64,000 nucleotides of DNA from Amycolatopsis nivea. Its GTDB lineage: Bacteria; Actinomycetota; Actinomycetes; Mycobacteriales; Pseudonocardiaceae. Where the stretch lies: assembly GCF_004522235.1 (NCBI RefSeq), contig NZ_SDLT01000041.1:28054-92053 (forward strand), read 5' to 3'. Shown here piece after piece: positions 49,454 to 58,702 of the stretch. Position 1 is the stretch's first letter. Each line of letters opens with the position of its first letter. A model generated the notes under the pieces. That model ran no database searches and was not told the origin of the DNA. It worked only from the letters and a program-made list of their open reading frames with translations. Both the position numbers and the translations under genes were made by a program.

Positions 49454-50042
49454 GGAGAGAGAGTCCTTTCGTCGTGGTGCACTGACCGCACATCCTCGGC
49501 GGCGAGTGCCCTGGTGGAATTAGTCCGACCGCGGGGGCTGTCGAATGTCCCGAACGACAATGCCGCAGGTCGCCGTCAGGTGAGTTGTGCGATTCCGAAG
49601 ACTGCAGCGGCAAATCTTCGGATCCCTGCATACGGGCGCCCGGACGACCAGCCCGCGGCGCTTGACGATCAGGGCCGTGCACGCCGCTCACCGACCGGAG
49701 ACGGGGCACCTCCCTGATCCCGAGCCGCCGCGAGCTCGTGTCTGTCGCGTGAAGGCGCACCGGCAGGCGGCTCATCCGTACACCGCCACCTGTTGAAGGC
49801 CTGCAGAGCAACGGCAGGCCGCTGAAACGGCACAGCCGAGGAACTGAATCCGACGGATGTCCGACCCGGAACCTTATGACTGGCTTCTCGGCTTCTCGGC
49901 TTCTCGGCATCGCCCCCGATACGCAGACCACAACTCCGACTGGTGGCAGCAGAACATCGGCCCTTGACGTGGTCACTCCGGCGATTTGTTGTCGGTTGAC
50001 GACTCCGCCGTACGGGCTCGCACGGATACATCTACATCGACG
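49454..50042. other. Gene-free stretch with a short tandem repeat
   Basis: I find no convincing gene here. At 49884-49907 the 8-mer CTTCTCGG occurs three times in tandem. Several frames are open, but none has family features or a ribosome site. It may be decayed sequence at the edge of the variable region. Confidence 0.35.
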
Positions 50043-50819
50043 TCAACGACGCCCCGGGAGGGATGCTGTTTGTGCCCCGGAGCTAGGCAAGGCCACCTCT
50101 ATCTCGGCGCTGGTCATCCTTGCCGGTGCATTCTCAGGACGAATCACCGCCACGAGAGTCCTCGAAGTCGTCGCACCGACCCGAAGCTGCTTACGCAGTG
50201 TCTCCGCGGAGATGGGACGCTGGTAACGTTGCCAATGTTCAGCGTCCGCCCGACGTGCTCGCTCCACGAGTTCCTCGTCGAGGTCGGTGGTTTTGCGGGT
50301 TGCTCCCCCCAATTGCTTATCACACCTGACGGACCTGGGGTTTGCTGTCTCCCCGCTAGCCTCCATCGGGGCCAACGACGACGGCGTGGACGACTGCGCT
50401 ACTTCGAGACTGGTATTTGCGGCGCTCAGCGCTCGAAGGAGGCCGGGACCCGCTTCGGCCCACCCGATCAACAATAGCGGGCCGACCGCGTCGAACGCTG
50501 CCTTACCCCACTGACCAGCGCACACCGGATCGGCGACGTTCAACAGCAGAGTCACCACGCTGGCCGCCAGCAGCAGACGCCGGGCTGGGCGCAGCACGTC
50601 GTCGCTGGCCCCGGACAAGGCAAGGTGCCGCGTACCGACGAGCAACCCCAGCACCGTCAGGTCCACAGCCGGCGCCACCAGCGGCGCCACGAACACGGGC
50701 ACCTGCGGCTTCAACGCCAGATTCAAGACGTTCCCGAACCCAAAGAGGAAAGTGAGCCCGATGACCAGCCCCATCGTGACCGTGACAAACCGAGCAACTG
50801 CCTGCGAGTTCGCGCTCAT
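50043..50819 (-). CDS. DUF2637-type membrane protein
   Basis: The 258-residue protein has three to four N-terminal hydrophobic helices (TVTMGLVIGLTFLFGFGNVL, VAPLVAPAVDLTVLGLLVG, LLLAASVVTLLLNVAD). The cytoplasmic C-terminal part ends in a helix-turn-helix-like segment (RPISAETLRKQLRVGATTSR). This is the DUF2637 layout found on actinobacterial integrative and conjugative elements and plasmids, where related SpdB-like proteins help spread the element through mycelium. No integrase, replicase or TraSA is present, so it looks like a leftover of such an element. The function is not established. Confidence 0.6.
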   Translation of the reverse strand: MSANSQAVARFVTVTMGLVIGLTFLFGFGNVLNLALKPQVPVFVAPLVAPAVDLTVLGLLVGTRHLALSGASDDVLRPARRLLLAASVVTLLLNVADPVCAGQWGKAAFDAVGPLLLIGWAEAGPGLLRALSAANTSLEVAQSSTPSSLAPMEASGETANPRSVRCDKQLGGATRKTTDLDEELVERARRADAEHWQRYQRPISAETLRKQLRVGATTSRTLVAVIRPENAPARMTSAEIEVALPSSGAQTASLPGRR

Positions 50820-50911
50820 GACGGAGTCCCGCCCGAGCGCGCAAGCTCGAAGCTCGCCTCGACCACCAACGTCCCGGTGAAGATTCCCTGGCCAGACCCG
50901 TTCCCATCCTT

Positions 50912-50944
50912 TGGTAGTCCTGCCCAGGGCTCGAACCTGCGACC
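50912..50944 (-). other. tRNA 3'-end-like sequence, candidate attachment-site remnant
   Basis: On the minus strand it reads GGTCGCAGGTTCGAGCCCTG and then GGCAGGACTACCA: a T-arm-like stem-loop (CAGG-TTCGAGC-CCTG) followed by an acceptor-like tail ending in CCA. The 5' half of a tRNA is not present. Such 3' ends are duplicated when integrative elements insert into tRNA genes, and the DUF2637 gene alongside is typical of those elements. The T-stem has only four pairs, so a chance match is possible. Confidence 0.35.
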
Positions 50945-51028
50945 GAATTCACGGCGACGATGGCAGCCCGCTCGGCAACGCTCGCCTCCAGCAGAAAAGC
51001 GGCGTATTAACTCCGAACCGATCGTTGT

Positions 51029-54000
51029 TCAAGACTGCTCGTCGGCCAGCGGGTTGAGGTCGCGGATCATGGCCCGTGCTTCGTCTCTGCACAGCTCGCT
51101 CCATCGGGCGAGGTCACGGGCAGCGTGCCGCCGAACGTGCGACGGAGCCGTTTCGTCGCGGGCCACAGCTCGCGCGACCCCGGCAGCTCTTTCCCGCCAG
51201 TCGCGCCGCAATGCGACCAGCGCCTCTGCACACCGGACACGGACTACCCCGCCGAGTCCCTCGTCTCGAGCCATCGCGCTGAGAGCTGCCTCTGCCGTCA
51301 CAGGATCAATGGTGGCGGTGGCGAGGAGAATCTTTCTGCGGCACAAGGGTGCCTCCGCCCTCATGCCGTGCAAGGCACTCAAGACCTCGCGATGACCGCT
51401 GGGAAGGAGATCGGCGAGCGCTTGCGCTGCTTCGGCTCGCACGGCGGTCGCCACAGTTGTGTCGTGCATGAGCCCGCGGAGCACAGTCACTGCTCGTTCG
51501 CGGCCCGGCACTCCGAGCGTGGCGAGCGTGCCTGCGACGAACCGGCGCAACGCGGGCCTCACCGCCACGTCCGCGGCGATCCCGTGGAGAAGCTGCAAGC
51601 CTGAGGCTCGGTCCTCGACGGTCCTGTCAAGGAGTTTCTCGGCTGCTCGCCACCGGACGACAGGTGTCTGCCGCAGGTCGTCGCGCAATGCCCGGAGCCT
51701 GTCGAGACCGTCGATGTGCCCCAGCGCGAAGACCGCATCGACGCGGTCCCGGTCCGACGACCGCTCGTCCTGCGCGACCTGCCGCATCAAGTGGACCACA
51801 GAATCGGGCAAGTCCGTGGTGATGTCCATGGCGAGGCGGGCTGCGCGCAGCCGGTCCCGCAATGGCAGCGTTTCGTTACGGAGCTGGTTCTCCGCCCAGT
51901 CCTGCACCTCCCGCCGGACTGACGGGCCGAATGCGGCCAGTTCTTTCCGGGCCTGGTATGCGGCGTGTTCCTGCTGGGCAAAGCGGTTGAGCAGGCGGAT
52001 CCCTTCAGGCAGATGCCGCCGCGACAGGCGCGCGAGCGCCGCTGCGGCGCTGACTCGTTCGGACGGCAGGGACTCGACTGCGGCAAGCACGTCGCGCACT
52101 TCCGTCTCTGCTTCTGCCGCCAGCGGCAAATCTCCCCACACGTCGCGTTGGGGCAGGCGATCCTCGATCGCGGCGGAGCGGTCGGCCAGCAAGGCCCGCT
52201 CGATCTCGGTGCGCACCTTTCTCGGGAGCCTCTCGGCGAGGCGAAGTCGATCATAGGGTTCGGTCCAGGGGTCTTGCACGACAGCGATCAACAGGGGGTT
52301 GAGCTCGTAACGCCAGGAGAGGAGGTTGTCCAGCCATGCGGCGCTTGCGCGCCGCGCGTTCGACGGCATTCGGGGGTCCTCGGCGTTCCGGCGGAGGAAG
52401 TCGATCGCCAGTCGTTTGCCGCCCCGGTTCAACTGCGCGAGGAGGTACGCGGCAGCGGCTCGGTGGGCAATGTTCTCCTGCTCGTCCTCGATCACCTGTT
52501 GGTGGTAGCGGGCCGCTGGTTCGCGGAGGGCGTGGTCGAGTTCGACGAGGACCTGCCAGATGTCGGAGCGCGTGTCGAAGGCGAGGTGGTCGTCGTCGAC
52601 CCAGCGTTGCAGTTCCGCTCGCACCTTGTCGGCGGAATCAGGAGCCAGAGCCGCGAGCAGTGCCGCTGCGGCGCTGCGAGCGGTGATGTCGACGTCGCGA
52701 TCCCCGGCGACGGCTTGAAGCTGGGGCACCACCTCGGCACCGAGTTCGGCGAGATCGAGAACAGCGGCGCGCCACCCGGGCCGCCACGATTCGGAACGCA
52801 TTTGAAAGACGGTTTCTCTGGCTTCCGCCAGGAAGCCGGGGTTCATTCTCGCCAGCGCGAGAGCTGCGTCGGTTCGCACCCGGAAATCCGCTGATTCGTC
52901 CCGGGCGATGCACTGCAGGACGGTCGCCGTCTCGTGCCTAGTTCGATCACCGAGCATAGCGAGAGCTTCGGTGGCGTCCCATTTTTCCTCGGACGACGAA
53001 TGCGGATTGAGTATCAGGTCGCGTAGCGCTTCGCCGACCTCGGCGCGTATTCCAGTCCCCGTCGCGGTGAAGCTCTGCACAGCAGCGGTGAGGTTCACGT
53101 CAACGTTCGTCGGCGAGCGCAACAATTCGCAGAGGGCACCGGCAGCGCCGCGATGAAACGTGCGTCCGAGTGCGACCAGTTCGCGGGTGGCGGAGATCCG
53201 GGCGCGCAGGCTGCGTTCTTCGCTGGTCTGGACGGCGTTCAGCGCTCGCGCTACCTGCTCGACGTGCTTGCGATCCGTCGATGCCACCGCAGAGGCAACG
53301 TGGAGCGAAAGGGCTCCGGCAGGTCCTTCGGACGACGCCAAGTCGAGCAGAGCTTCGCACGCCTGGTCGTGGACCGATGCATCGAGCATGAGGAGTTCCC
53401 GCCAGGCCCTCGAGACGATTTCGGAGTCGAGGCCGCTCGCGGCCAGGGCGCGCAGATGCGAACACGCTTCGGCGTGGAACTCGGGGCCGATGTCGGCTAG
53501 GAGTTGCGCTGCGCGGAAGCGTGCCCACGGATCCGCGGCGCAATCGGATGCGATGGCGCGCAGCCGGTCCAACGCTTGTTGTCGGTGTGGATCGCTGGTC
53601 AGCCGGGCGAGTTCGCCGAGCGTTTGCGCGCGGTCATCGCCGTTGGCAGCGGGGTCGTCGAGAAGTTTCCACATCGTGTCGGCCGCTTCGCTCTGCAGTT
53701 CCGGGCTGATTTCCGCCAGGTAGCGTGCGGCGAACAGGATGTTGTTGGTGTTCGCCTCGGGGTCCGTGATCACCGAACGCAGCTCGGCAACGGAGCGGAG
53801 CTTGAACTCTGCGCCCAGTTGGGCCAGTTGGTACGCGCAAGTTTGTCGTTCGAACGGCATGATTCCTCGTTCTCCGAGGATCTCGGTCAGCAGTTTGCCC
53901 GCGGCGATCCGGTGTTGCGGGCCGAGTTCGCTGAGTATGTTCGCAGCTGTTGCCCGGTCGAAGCGGTGGCGGCGGCGATCGGTGATCAGCGCGGTGATCT

Positions 54001-56323
54001 CGGTGGCGGCGTCGGCGAGGCACTGGGGTCCCAGGGACGCCAGCCCGAGCGCAGCGTCGCGCCGGCCGGCCATGCTGTCCCGGTCCACCGGGTCGCGCAA
54101 TACAGCGCGGAACACTTCAGCGCAGGGTTCGTGGAACTCGGTGCCGATTTCGACCAGGCCGGTGGCCGCTGCGACGATGTCGTCGGTCGGCGTGTCGGGG
54201 TCTGCCAGCAGCCGCGACAAGGTCTTCACTGCGTCCGCTCGAGCGCGGGCGCCGAAGGCGGACAGGACGATCGCGGCTGTGCGGCAGTTCTTTCCCGACG
54301 CGAGCGGGTCGCGCAGAACCGAGCGGAGGCCTCGTTCTGCGGTGTCGCGTTCGGCGGTGCCGCTGTGGGCCAAGGCTTCGGCGGCGGCGAGGCGATGGTC
54401 GATCGGCACGCCGTCGTCGTCTGCGACGGTGCGCAGCAACGCCGTCGCCTCGGAGCTGTGGGTGCTGCGCACCCTGATCGCCAGCGCCGAGGCCGCCTCG
54501 ACCCGGGACGGCCATGGAGCGTCGTTCGTTCTCATCAAGTCCAGCAGCCACTCGACAAGTCCCGGATGGTGTACGGCGCGGCAGGTTTGCCGCAGAATCT
54601 CCCCGGCGGCGTACTGGGTCGTCATGGCCCAGCCACGGGCCGTCGCCATGAACGCGTCGGTCGTGTCAGCGCCCGCCGGGATATGGCGTGCGAGGAGCCG
54701 CGCGGCGAGCAGATGCTGGTCAGAGCTTCCGGCGTGCAGGCGGCTCATCAGCGGGTCCGCCTGATCGGGACGCAAGCGCGCGTAGTGGAGCAGCACGGCG
54801 CGGGCGTGGCGCCCGGCGTCCTTCGGCAGAGCGCTGTGCAGGAGGTTCGCGAACCCGTCGTCGTCCGGATCGAACTGCTCCGGCAGGGTGCGCGCGGTCG
54901 CCGTGGCGGCGAGATGCTCGGCGAAGCTGTGGTGCAGGAACGCCAGATCGCCGCCGCGGACGACCAAGGGACCCGTTGACGCCAGGAACACGCGCAGCTG
55001 TGCTTCCCAGCCGTCCGCGAGCTCCGGTGCCGGGACGTTCCGCAGCGCCCAGTCGCGTGCCGCCTCGACGAGCGAGGTGTCGCGCTCCAGCCGCACCAGG
55101 CCCAGGTGTTCGAGCAGCGCCGCGCGTCGACGACCGAACGGTCTCAGTGCGCAGGTTCGCGCGGCCCCCAGGAAAGCGAGGTACGCGTCGTAGAGTTCGT
55201 ACTGGTTGTCCGGCAGGGGTTGTCCGTCGGACTGCTCGTAGGTGATCGCCGCGATCGTCGCGAGCAACGGCACCGAGACAAGTTCGTCCAAATGCGCGTC
55301 GCGGACGTCCCGCAGGAAATGCTGGGCGCGTTCAGGACCGACCTCGGCGAACCAGTTCTCCGCGAAGCGTCGCAAGGCTTCGTCGTCGAAAGGCTGGAGC
55401 TCGTAACGCGCCGCCCCGATGCGCTGCAGCGGAGCCAGCGCGGCACCCTCGATCGGCCGAGTCGTCACCACCACGCGGTAGGCCGAATCCGGCGAACTCG
55501 ACGCCCACGCAGCCAGAACCGACACCAGCCGATCCCGTTCACCACTGCCGGCCACCTCGTCGAGACCGTCCACCAGCAGCAGCCAGGGACAGCCGAGGAC
55601 CCGGTCGTTCAGCGCCGAGCCGGTCAACGGGACACTCAGCAGCGCGCCGTACTCGACGCGCGCGCTCGCCGCGAGCGCCTCCGCGAACGGCAGATCCAAC
55701 CGCGCGGCCAGCTCCCGGGCGGTGAGCCGCAGCGGCACCACGGCGTCCGGCAGCGGAGCAGCGACGTCGCCCGACACAGTCCACTGTTCTGCGATATCCG
55801 CTGCCAAACGCAGAGATAACGTCGATTTTCCTTGCCCCGGACCGCCGGTGATCACGAGATGCCGGTCGGAGTCCAGCACTTCGCGGACCGCGCGCGCCGG
55901 CGGCCGCACCACCACACGGGCATTCCATGCACGAGACACGTCCACGATCCGCCCGCGGTCGTCGAGCATCGGGGCCGGGCTCGGCTGCTCCGGCTGTGTC
56001 GTCTCCGCGCCGGCACCGAGTTCCTGGCGCACATAGACCGTGGCCAGCGACGGCCGACGAGCACCGGGTAACCGGTACGGAAGCTCCGTAGCCGCCTGCA
56101 CCTGGGCGCGCAGCAACGACCGGACCTCCGGCGGAAGATCGCCCAGGCGAGGGTTCCCGCACGAAGGCGCGGGATTCCCCTCCGCCGACGAGGAATTCCG
56201 ATCGAATTCGTCAAGGTGCAGGTGGACATGCACTCCGCCCTGGATGGAGCCGGCCTGCACAGTGGGGCCGGAGACGGTCCCTTCGACACGGTTGGTGTTC
56301 TCCCAACGCTCGTCCCGGCCCAC
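51029..56323 (-). CDS. NACHT ATPase with long HEAT-like repeat array, candidate defence protein
   Basis: I start it at GTG 56323, because GGAGGGAG stands five bases upstream; GTG 56374 is also in frame. The 1764-residue protein has an N-terminal segment with RVEGTVSGPTVQAGSIQGGV (about residues 13-32), a glycine-rich motif shared with other actinobacterial signalling proteins. A NACHT domain follows: Walker A GGPGQGKS (160-167), Walker B LLLVDGLDEV (about 248-257), then RVVVTTRP. From about residue 540 to the end, roughly 47-residue HEAT/armadillo-like repeats follow (pattern AA..LAELGPEF...A...L..L..DP). This STAND layout, sensor repeats plus switch, is that of bacterial NACHT anti-phage proteins, but I see no fused effector domain. 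Its role is inferred. Confidence 0.8.
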   Translation of the reverse strand: MGRDERWENTNRVEGTVSGPTVQAGSIQGGVHVHLHLDEFDRNSSSAEGNPAPSCGNPRLGDLPPEVRSLLRAQVQAATELPYRLPGARRPSLATVYVRQELGAGAETTQPEQPSPAPMLDDRGRIVDVSRAWNARVVVRPPARAVREVLDSDRHLVITGGPGQGKSTLSLRLAADIAEQWTVSGDVAAPLPDAVVPLRLTARELAARLDLPFAEALAASARVEYGALLSVPLTGSALNDRVLGCPWLLLVDGLDEVAGSGERDRLVSVLAAWASSSPDSAYRVVVTTRPIEGAALAPLQRIGAARYELQPFDDEALRRFAENWFAEVGPERAQHFLRDVRDAHLDELVSVPLLATIAAITYEQSDGQPLPDNQYELYDAYLAFLGAARTCALRPFGRRRAALLEHLGLVRLERDTSLVEAARDWALRNVPAPELADGWEAQLRVFLASTGPLVVRGGDLAFLHHSFAEHLAATATARTLPEQFDPDDDGFANLLHSALPKDAGRHARAVLLHYARLRPDQADPLMSRLHAGSSDQHLLAARLLARHIPAGADTTDAFMATARGWAMTTQYAAGEILRQTCRAVHHPGLVEWLLDLMRTNDAPWPSRVEAASALAIRVRSTHSSEATALLRTVADDDGVPIDHRLAAAEALAHSGTAERDTAERGLRSVLRDPLASGKNCRTAAIVLSAFGARARADAVKTLSRLLADPDTPTDDIVAAATGLVEIGTEFHEPCAEVFRAVLRDPVDRDSMAGRRDAALGLASLGPQCLADAATEITALITDRRRHRFDRATAANILSELGPQHRIAAGKLLTEILGERGIMPFERQTCAYQLAQLGAEFKLRSVAELRSVITDPEANTNNILFAARYLAEISPELQSEAADTMWKLLDDPAANGDDRAQTLGELARLTSDPHRQQALDRLRAIASDCAADPWARFRAAQLLADIGPEFHAEACSHLRALAASGLDSEIVSRAWRELLMLDASVHDQACEALLDLASSEGPAGALSLHVASAVASTDRKHVEQVARALNAVQTSEERSLRARISATRELVALGRTFHRGAAGALCELLRSPTNVDVNLTAAVQSFTATGTGIRAEVGEALRDLILNPHSSSEEKWDATEALAMLGDRTRHETATVLQCIARDESADFRVRTDAALALARMNPGFLAEARETVFQMRSESWRPGWRAAVLDLAELGAEVVPQLQAVAGDRDVDITARSAAAALLAALAPDSADKVRAELQRWVDDDHLAFDTRSDIWQVLVELDHALREPAARYHQQVIEDEQENIAHRAAAAYLLAQLNRGGKRLAIDFLRRNAEDPRMPSNARRASAAWLDNLLSWRYELNPLLIAVVQDPWTEPYDRLRLAERLPRKVRTEIERALLADRSAAIEDRLPQRDVWGDLPLAAEAETEVRDVLAAVESLPSERVSAAAALARLSRRHLPEGIRLLNRFAQQEHAAYQARKELAAFGPSVRREVQDWAENQLRNETLPLRDRLRAARLAMDITTDLPDSVVHLMRQVAQDERSSDRDRVDAVFALGHIDGLDRLRALRDDLRQTPVVRWRAAEKLLDRTVEDRASGLQLLHGIAADVAVRPALRRFVAGTLATLGVPGRERAVTVLRGLMHDTTVATAVRAEAAQALADLLPSGHREVLSALHGMRAEAPLCRRKILLATATIDPVTAEAALSAMARDEGLGGVVRVRCAEALVALRRDWRERAAGVARAVARDETAPSHVRRHAARDLARWSELCRDEARAMIRDLNPLADEQS

Positions 56324-56533
56324 CAGTTCTCCCTCCGCCGCCACGACCGAATGTTCCCACGCGCGGAGCGGCACGGAAGACTTCTGGCGTCTCGAAATTC
56401 GCCGACATCGCCATCAACCCGCGCACGCGACGCGGGGTTCTGTCGACGCTGTCCCCGCGGCAGCCGACCAATCCGGTCCGCCGAAATCGGGGTCTTCGCT
56501 GGAATTGTCGGTTGGTTCTGGTACCCAGTCCAC

Positions 56534-57262
56534 ATGTACGTCTACGGGGGAACGGTCCGCGCGGCCGCCGAGGAGATGTCGGCGTCCGCGACAGCATTCG
56601 TCGGCGCGTGTGCACGCCGGTTCGAACAAATCCACGAGGAGCCAGCGGGGGACGCGGAGCGCCGGAGCTGGCACGCGAGCTGGCCGCCGATGCTCGACGC
56701 GCTGGTGGACGCGGGCCTGGGAGAATTGTGGCTGTGCCTGGAGTACACGCTGACCGGCAGCAGCGAGCGGGTCGACGCACTGCTCTTGGACACAGCGGAC
56801 GACGGCCAGCTCGCCGTTGTCGTCGTGGAACTCAAGCAATGGGACCGCTGCAAGAACATGGGCGGCTCGCAGGTGCGCATCCGGGGCGAGGTGCGGCCCC
56901 ATCCGGCCGCGCAGGCCGCCGGATACATCGCCTATCTCCAGCAGTGGGTACGCCGGACTGAACTGAAGTTCGACGTCCGCGGCACCGCGATCCTGCACAA
57001 CGCCCCGCCCGGCGAGATCGAGCGGCTGCGCGCATCCTCGCCCGTGCCCGAAGTGTCCTTGCTCGGCCGCGACGACCTGGCCGCGACGTCCGCGTTGGCG
57101 GCGCGGTTGGGCCTCGCCGCGCCGGCTCCGGACGCGGTCGAGGAGTTCCTGACCGCCCCGCACGCCGCGCCGGTGTCCCTGTTCGAGGACCTCGAGAATA
57201 CCATCGACGGCGGCTCGTCGTTCACGCTCACCGGCGAACAGCAACACGCGCTGCTGGAAGTC
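56534..57262 (+). pseudogene. Nuclease-helicase (DUF2075-like) gene, N-terminal part only
   Basis: The start ATG 56534 (MYVYGGTVRAAAEEM) matches the family N-terminus. The visible 243 residues include a PD-(D/E)xK-like core (RVDALLLDTA, then VVVVELKQWDRC), PAAQAAGYIAYLQQWV, and end at FTLTGEQQHALLEV. That is exactly where the helicase Walker A region normally begins. At about 57262 the sequence turns into a reverse-transcriptase fragment on the other strand, and the helicase is missing. DUF2075 proteins combine a nuclease-like domain with a superfamily-1 helicase and occur near defence genes. Divergent from the NACHT gene across 210 bases. Confidence 0.65.
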
Positions 57263-57630
57263 CGCAGTCCTGAACTGCCTGTCCTGGTTGAGGATTCCGG
57301 CCTTCAGGAATGCCTTCACCAGAGCCAGCATGCGTCTGTCTCCGACTCGACGTCGCACCTGGTCCATCAGGGTCGTGTGGTCGATCGTGTCGAAGCACGC
57401 CTCGATGTCGCCCTCGACCACCCGCTCGTAGGAGTGCTTGGCCAAGAACCATGTCTCGGCGATCGCGTCCTGTGCCTGGTGTCCGGGGCGGAACCCGTAG
57501 GAGCATGGGTGAAAGTTCACCTCGAAAATCGGCTCCAACACCAGCTTCAGGGCCGCTTGGACCACCCGGTCGGCCGTGGTAGGGATTCCCAGACGACGCA
57601 TCTTTCCGTTCGCCTTGGGAATCACTCCGC
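57263..57630 (-). mobile_element. Group II intron reverse-transcriptase (LtrA) fragment
   Basis: About 122 codons on the minus strand encode the fingers-palm start of a group II intron RT: VIPKANGKMRRLGIPTTADR, VVQAALKLVLEPIFE, PCSYGFRPGHQAQDAI, VVEGDIEACFDTIDH and LALVKAFLKAGIL. The catalytic YADD box, maturase and intron RNA domains are absent. Both ends are abrupt: one joins the truncated nuclease-helicase gene, the other an unrelated coding scrap. It is a dead fragment left by insertion plus deletion. Confidence 0.75.
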
Positions 57631-57744
57631 CTCCAGCGCGACGCCATCGACACGCTCGGCACTGCACTCAACGGCTCGTCGATCACCGAGACGGCCGGCT
57701 CCGACGGCGACGAACCGCCACCTTGTGCCGCCTTCGTACGCTGA
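57631..57744 (+). pseudogene. Orphan 3' coding scrap
   Basis: Directly after the RT fragment, 37 codons read LQRDAIDTLGTALNGSSITE and on to CAAFVR before a TGA. Codon positions are GC-biased like real coding DNA, but no start or family is visible. It may be the far end of the gene into which the intron fragment recombined, or the tail of the missing helicase. Confidence 0.3.
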
Positions 57745-57846
57745 CGTTGCCGTCAACTACTGCCGTCAAGACCCGCTGAAGGCCCACCAGGAACTGCTTT
57801 ATGGGCCTTCAGTTTTGCACTTCTGACGCCCAGAAATCGAGCGCTG

Positions 57847-58602
57847 CTACCTGAGTGTCACGCCTACGCCGAATTCTCTCAGAACGTCTATAGCGGACGC
57901 CGCCAGCGAGGCACCCATCCTTTCTTGCGCACCGGAAAAGTGTTCCCATACCAACTTAAACGAAGCACTAGCGTTTCGGGACGACGCAAGGCAGTCAGCA
58001 AGGCCGTCAAGAGTGGATCCAAAATATCCGCCGGGACCATTAACCGCTTCGCCAAGCGCACAATAGAAGCTGCCTTCACCAAAGATCTGACTTCCATCGA
58101 TTACGCAGATTTCGCCAATGCCGTACCTCTTAGCCGCATGTCCAGTTTCGAACCAAGAATTCTGAACCACATGAAGCCAGCTATCATGCGATTTGATGGG
58201 ATACCCCACCCACTCCCCCTTCATAAGGGGATTCCCTGAAGACCATCGACGCCAGATCGCTCCCGCTGCGACATACGGGCAGGTATAGCCATAGAAGGTC
58301 GCAACAAAGCCACCCCGCCCGGGGCTTTCCTTACCCTCGAACGTAGAGAGCAGCCGTACCCGCCCGATGTAATACGACCCGATCGCGTTGCCGAGTGAGT
58401 TGACCACGCGCAACTCTACGCCTGACAGGTCTTTGCCGAGGCGGACCGGTTCTCGCGCAGACCCGAAGATCAAGACGTCCTCTGACTGTGCGTGATCCGT
58501 CTCCACAAAGAACCCGTTGATTTCATGCGCCGCGATAATGACCGTTCCGGACTCTTCTTCGACTAGGCGATAGAGCGGAATATCCGGGCCGCGTTCACTC
58601 AT
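57847..58602 (-). CDS. Barstar-domain immunity protein for the Rhs toxin
   Basis: The start ATG 58602 (RBS GAAGG, 7 bases) gives 251 residues. The last 85 or so residues are a barstar domain: ICVIDGSQIFGEGSFYCALG, PGGYFGSTLDGLADCL, FKLVWEHFSGAQ. Barstar binds and blocks barnase-type ribonucleases, and the upstream Rhs protein ends in such a domain. Residues 1-160 form an extra domain I do not recognise (FFVETDHAQSEDVLIFGSAR, GGFVATFYGYTCPYVAAGAI). Base composition is visibly lower in GC than the surroundings, a common sign of horizontal transfer in immunity genes. A strong hairpin separates it from the toxin gene. Confidence 0.8.
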   Translation of the reverse strand: MSERGPDIPLYRLVEEESGTVIIAAHEINGFFVETDHAQSEDVLIFGSAREPVRLGKDLSGVELRVVNSLGNAIGSYYIGRVRLLSTFEGKESPGRGGFVATFYGYTCPYVAAGAIWRRWSSGNPLMKGEWVGYPIKSHDSWLHVVQNSWFETGHAAKRYGIGEICVIDGSQIFGEGSFYCALGEAVNGPGGYFGSTLDGLADCLASSRNASASFKLVWEHFSGAQERMGASLAASAIDVLREFGVGVTLR

Positions 58603-58639
58603 CTCGCACCTTCCCACTGTCAACCAGGTGAATTCTAGC

Positions 58640-58682
58640 GGAGAGTCCGGAGAAGTCTGACGGAGACCTCTCCGGACTCTCC
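58640..58682 (-). terminator. Intercistronic hairpin between Rhs toxin and immunity gene
   Basis: GGAGAGTCCGGAGA (58640-58653) pairs perfectly over 14 bases with TCTCCGGACTCTCC (58669-58682). Inside the loop GTCT (58655-58658) can pair with AGAC (58664-58667). It starts 21 bases after the toxin stop and lies before the immunity RBS. It may be a terminator, so the immunity gene would need its own promoter, or an mRNA-stabilising element. Confidence 0.65.
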
Positions 58683-58702
58683 ACTGCATGCACTTCTACC
58701 TA

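Noticed and set aside
49884..49907. Three tandem CTTCTCGG units as a possible CRISPR or iteron array
   Set aside because: Only three adjacent 8-mers with no spacers; too short for CRISPR or a replication origin.
49876..50226. 116-codon plus-strand ORF over the short tandem repeat
   Set aside because: Runs into the DUF2637 gene on the opposite strand and shows no motif or ribosome site.
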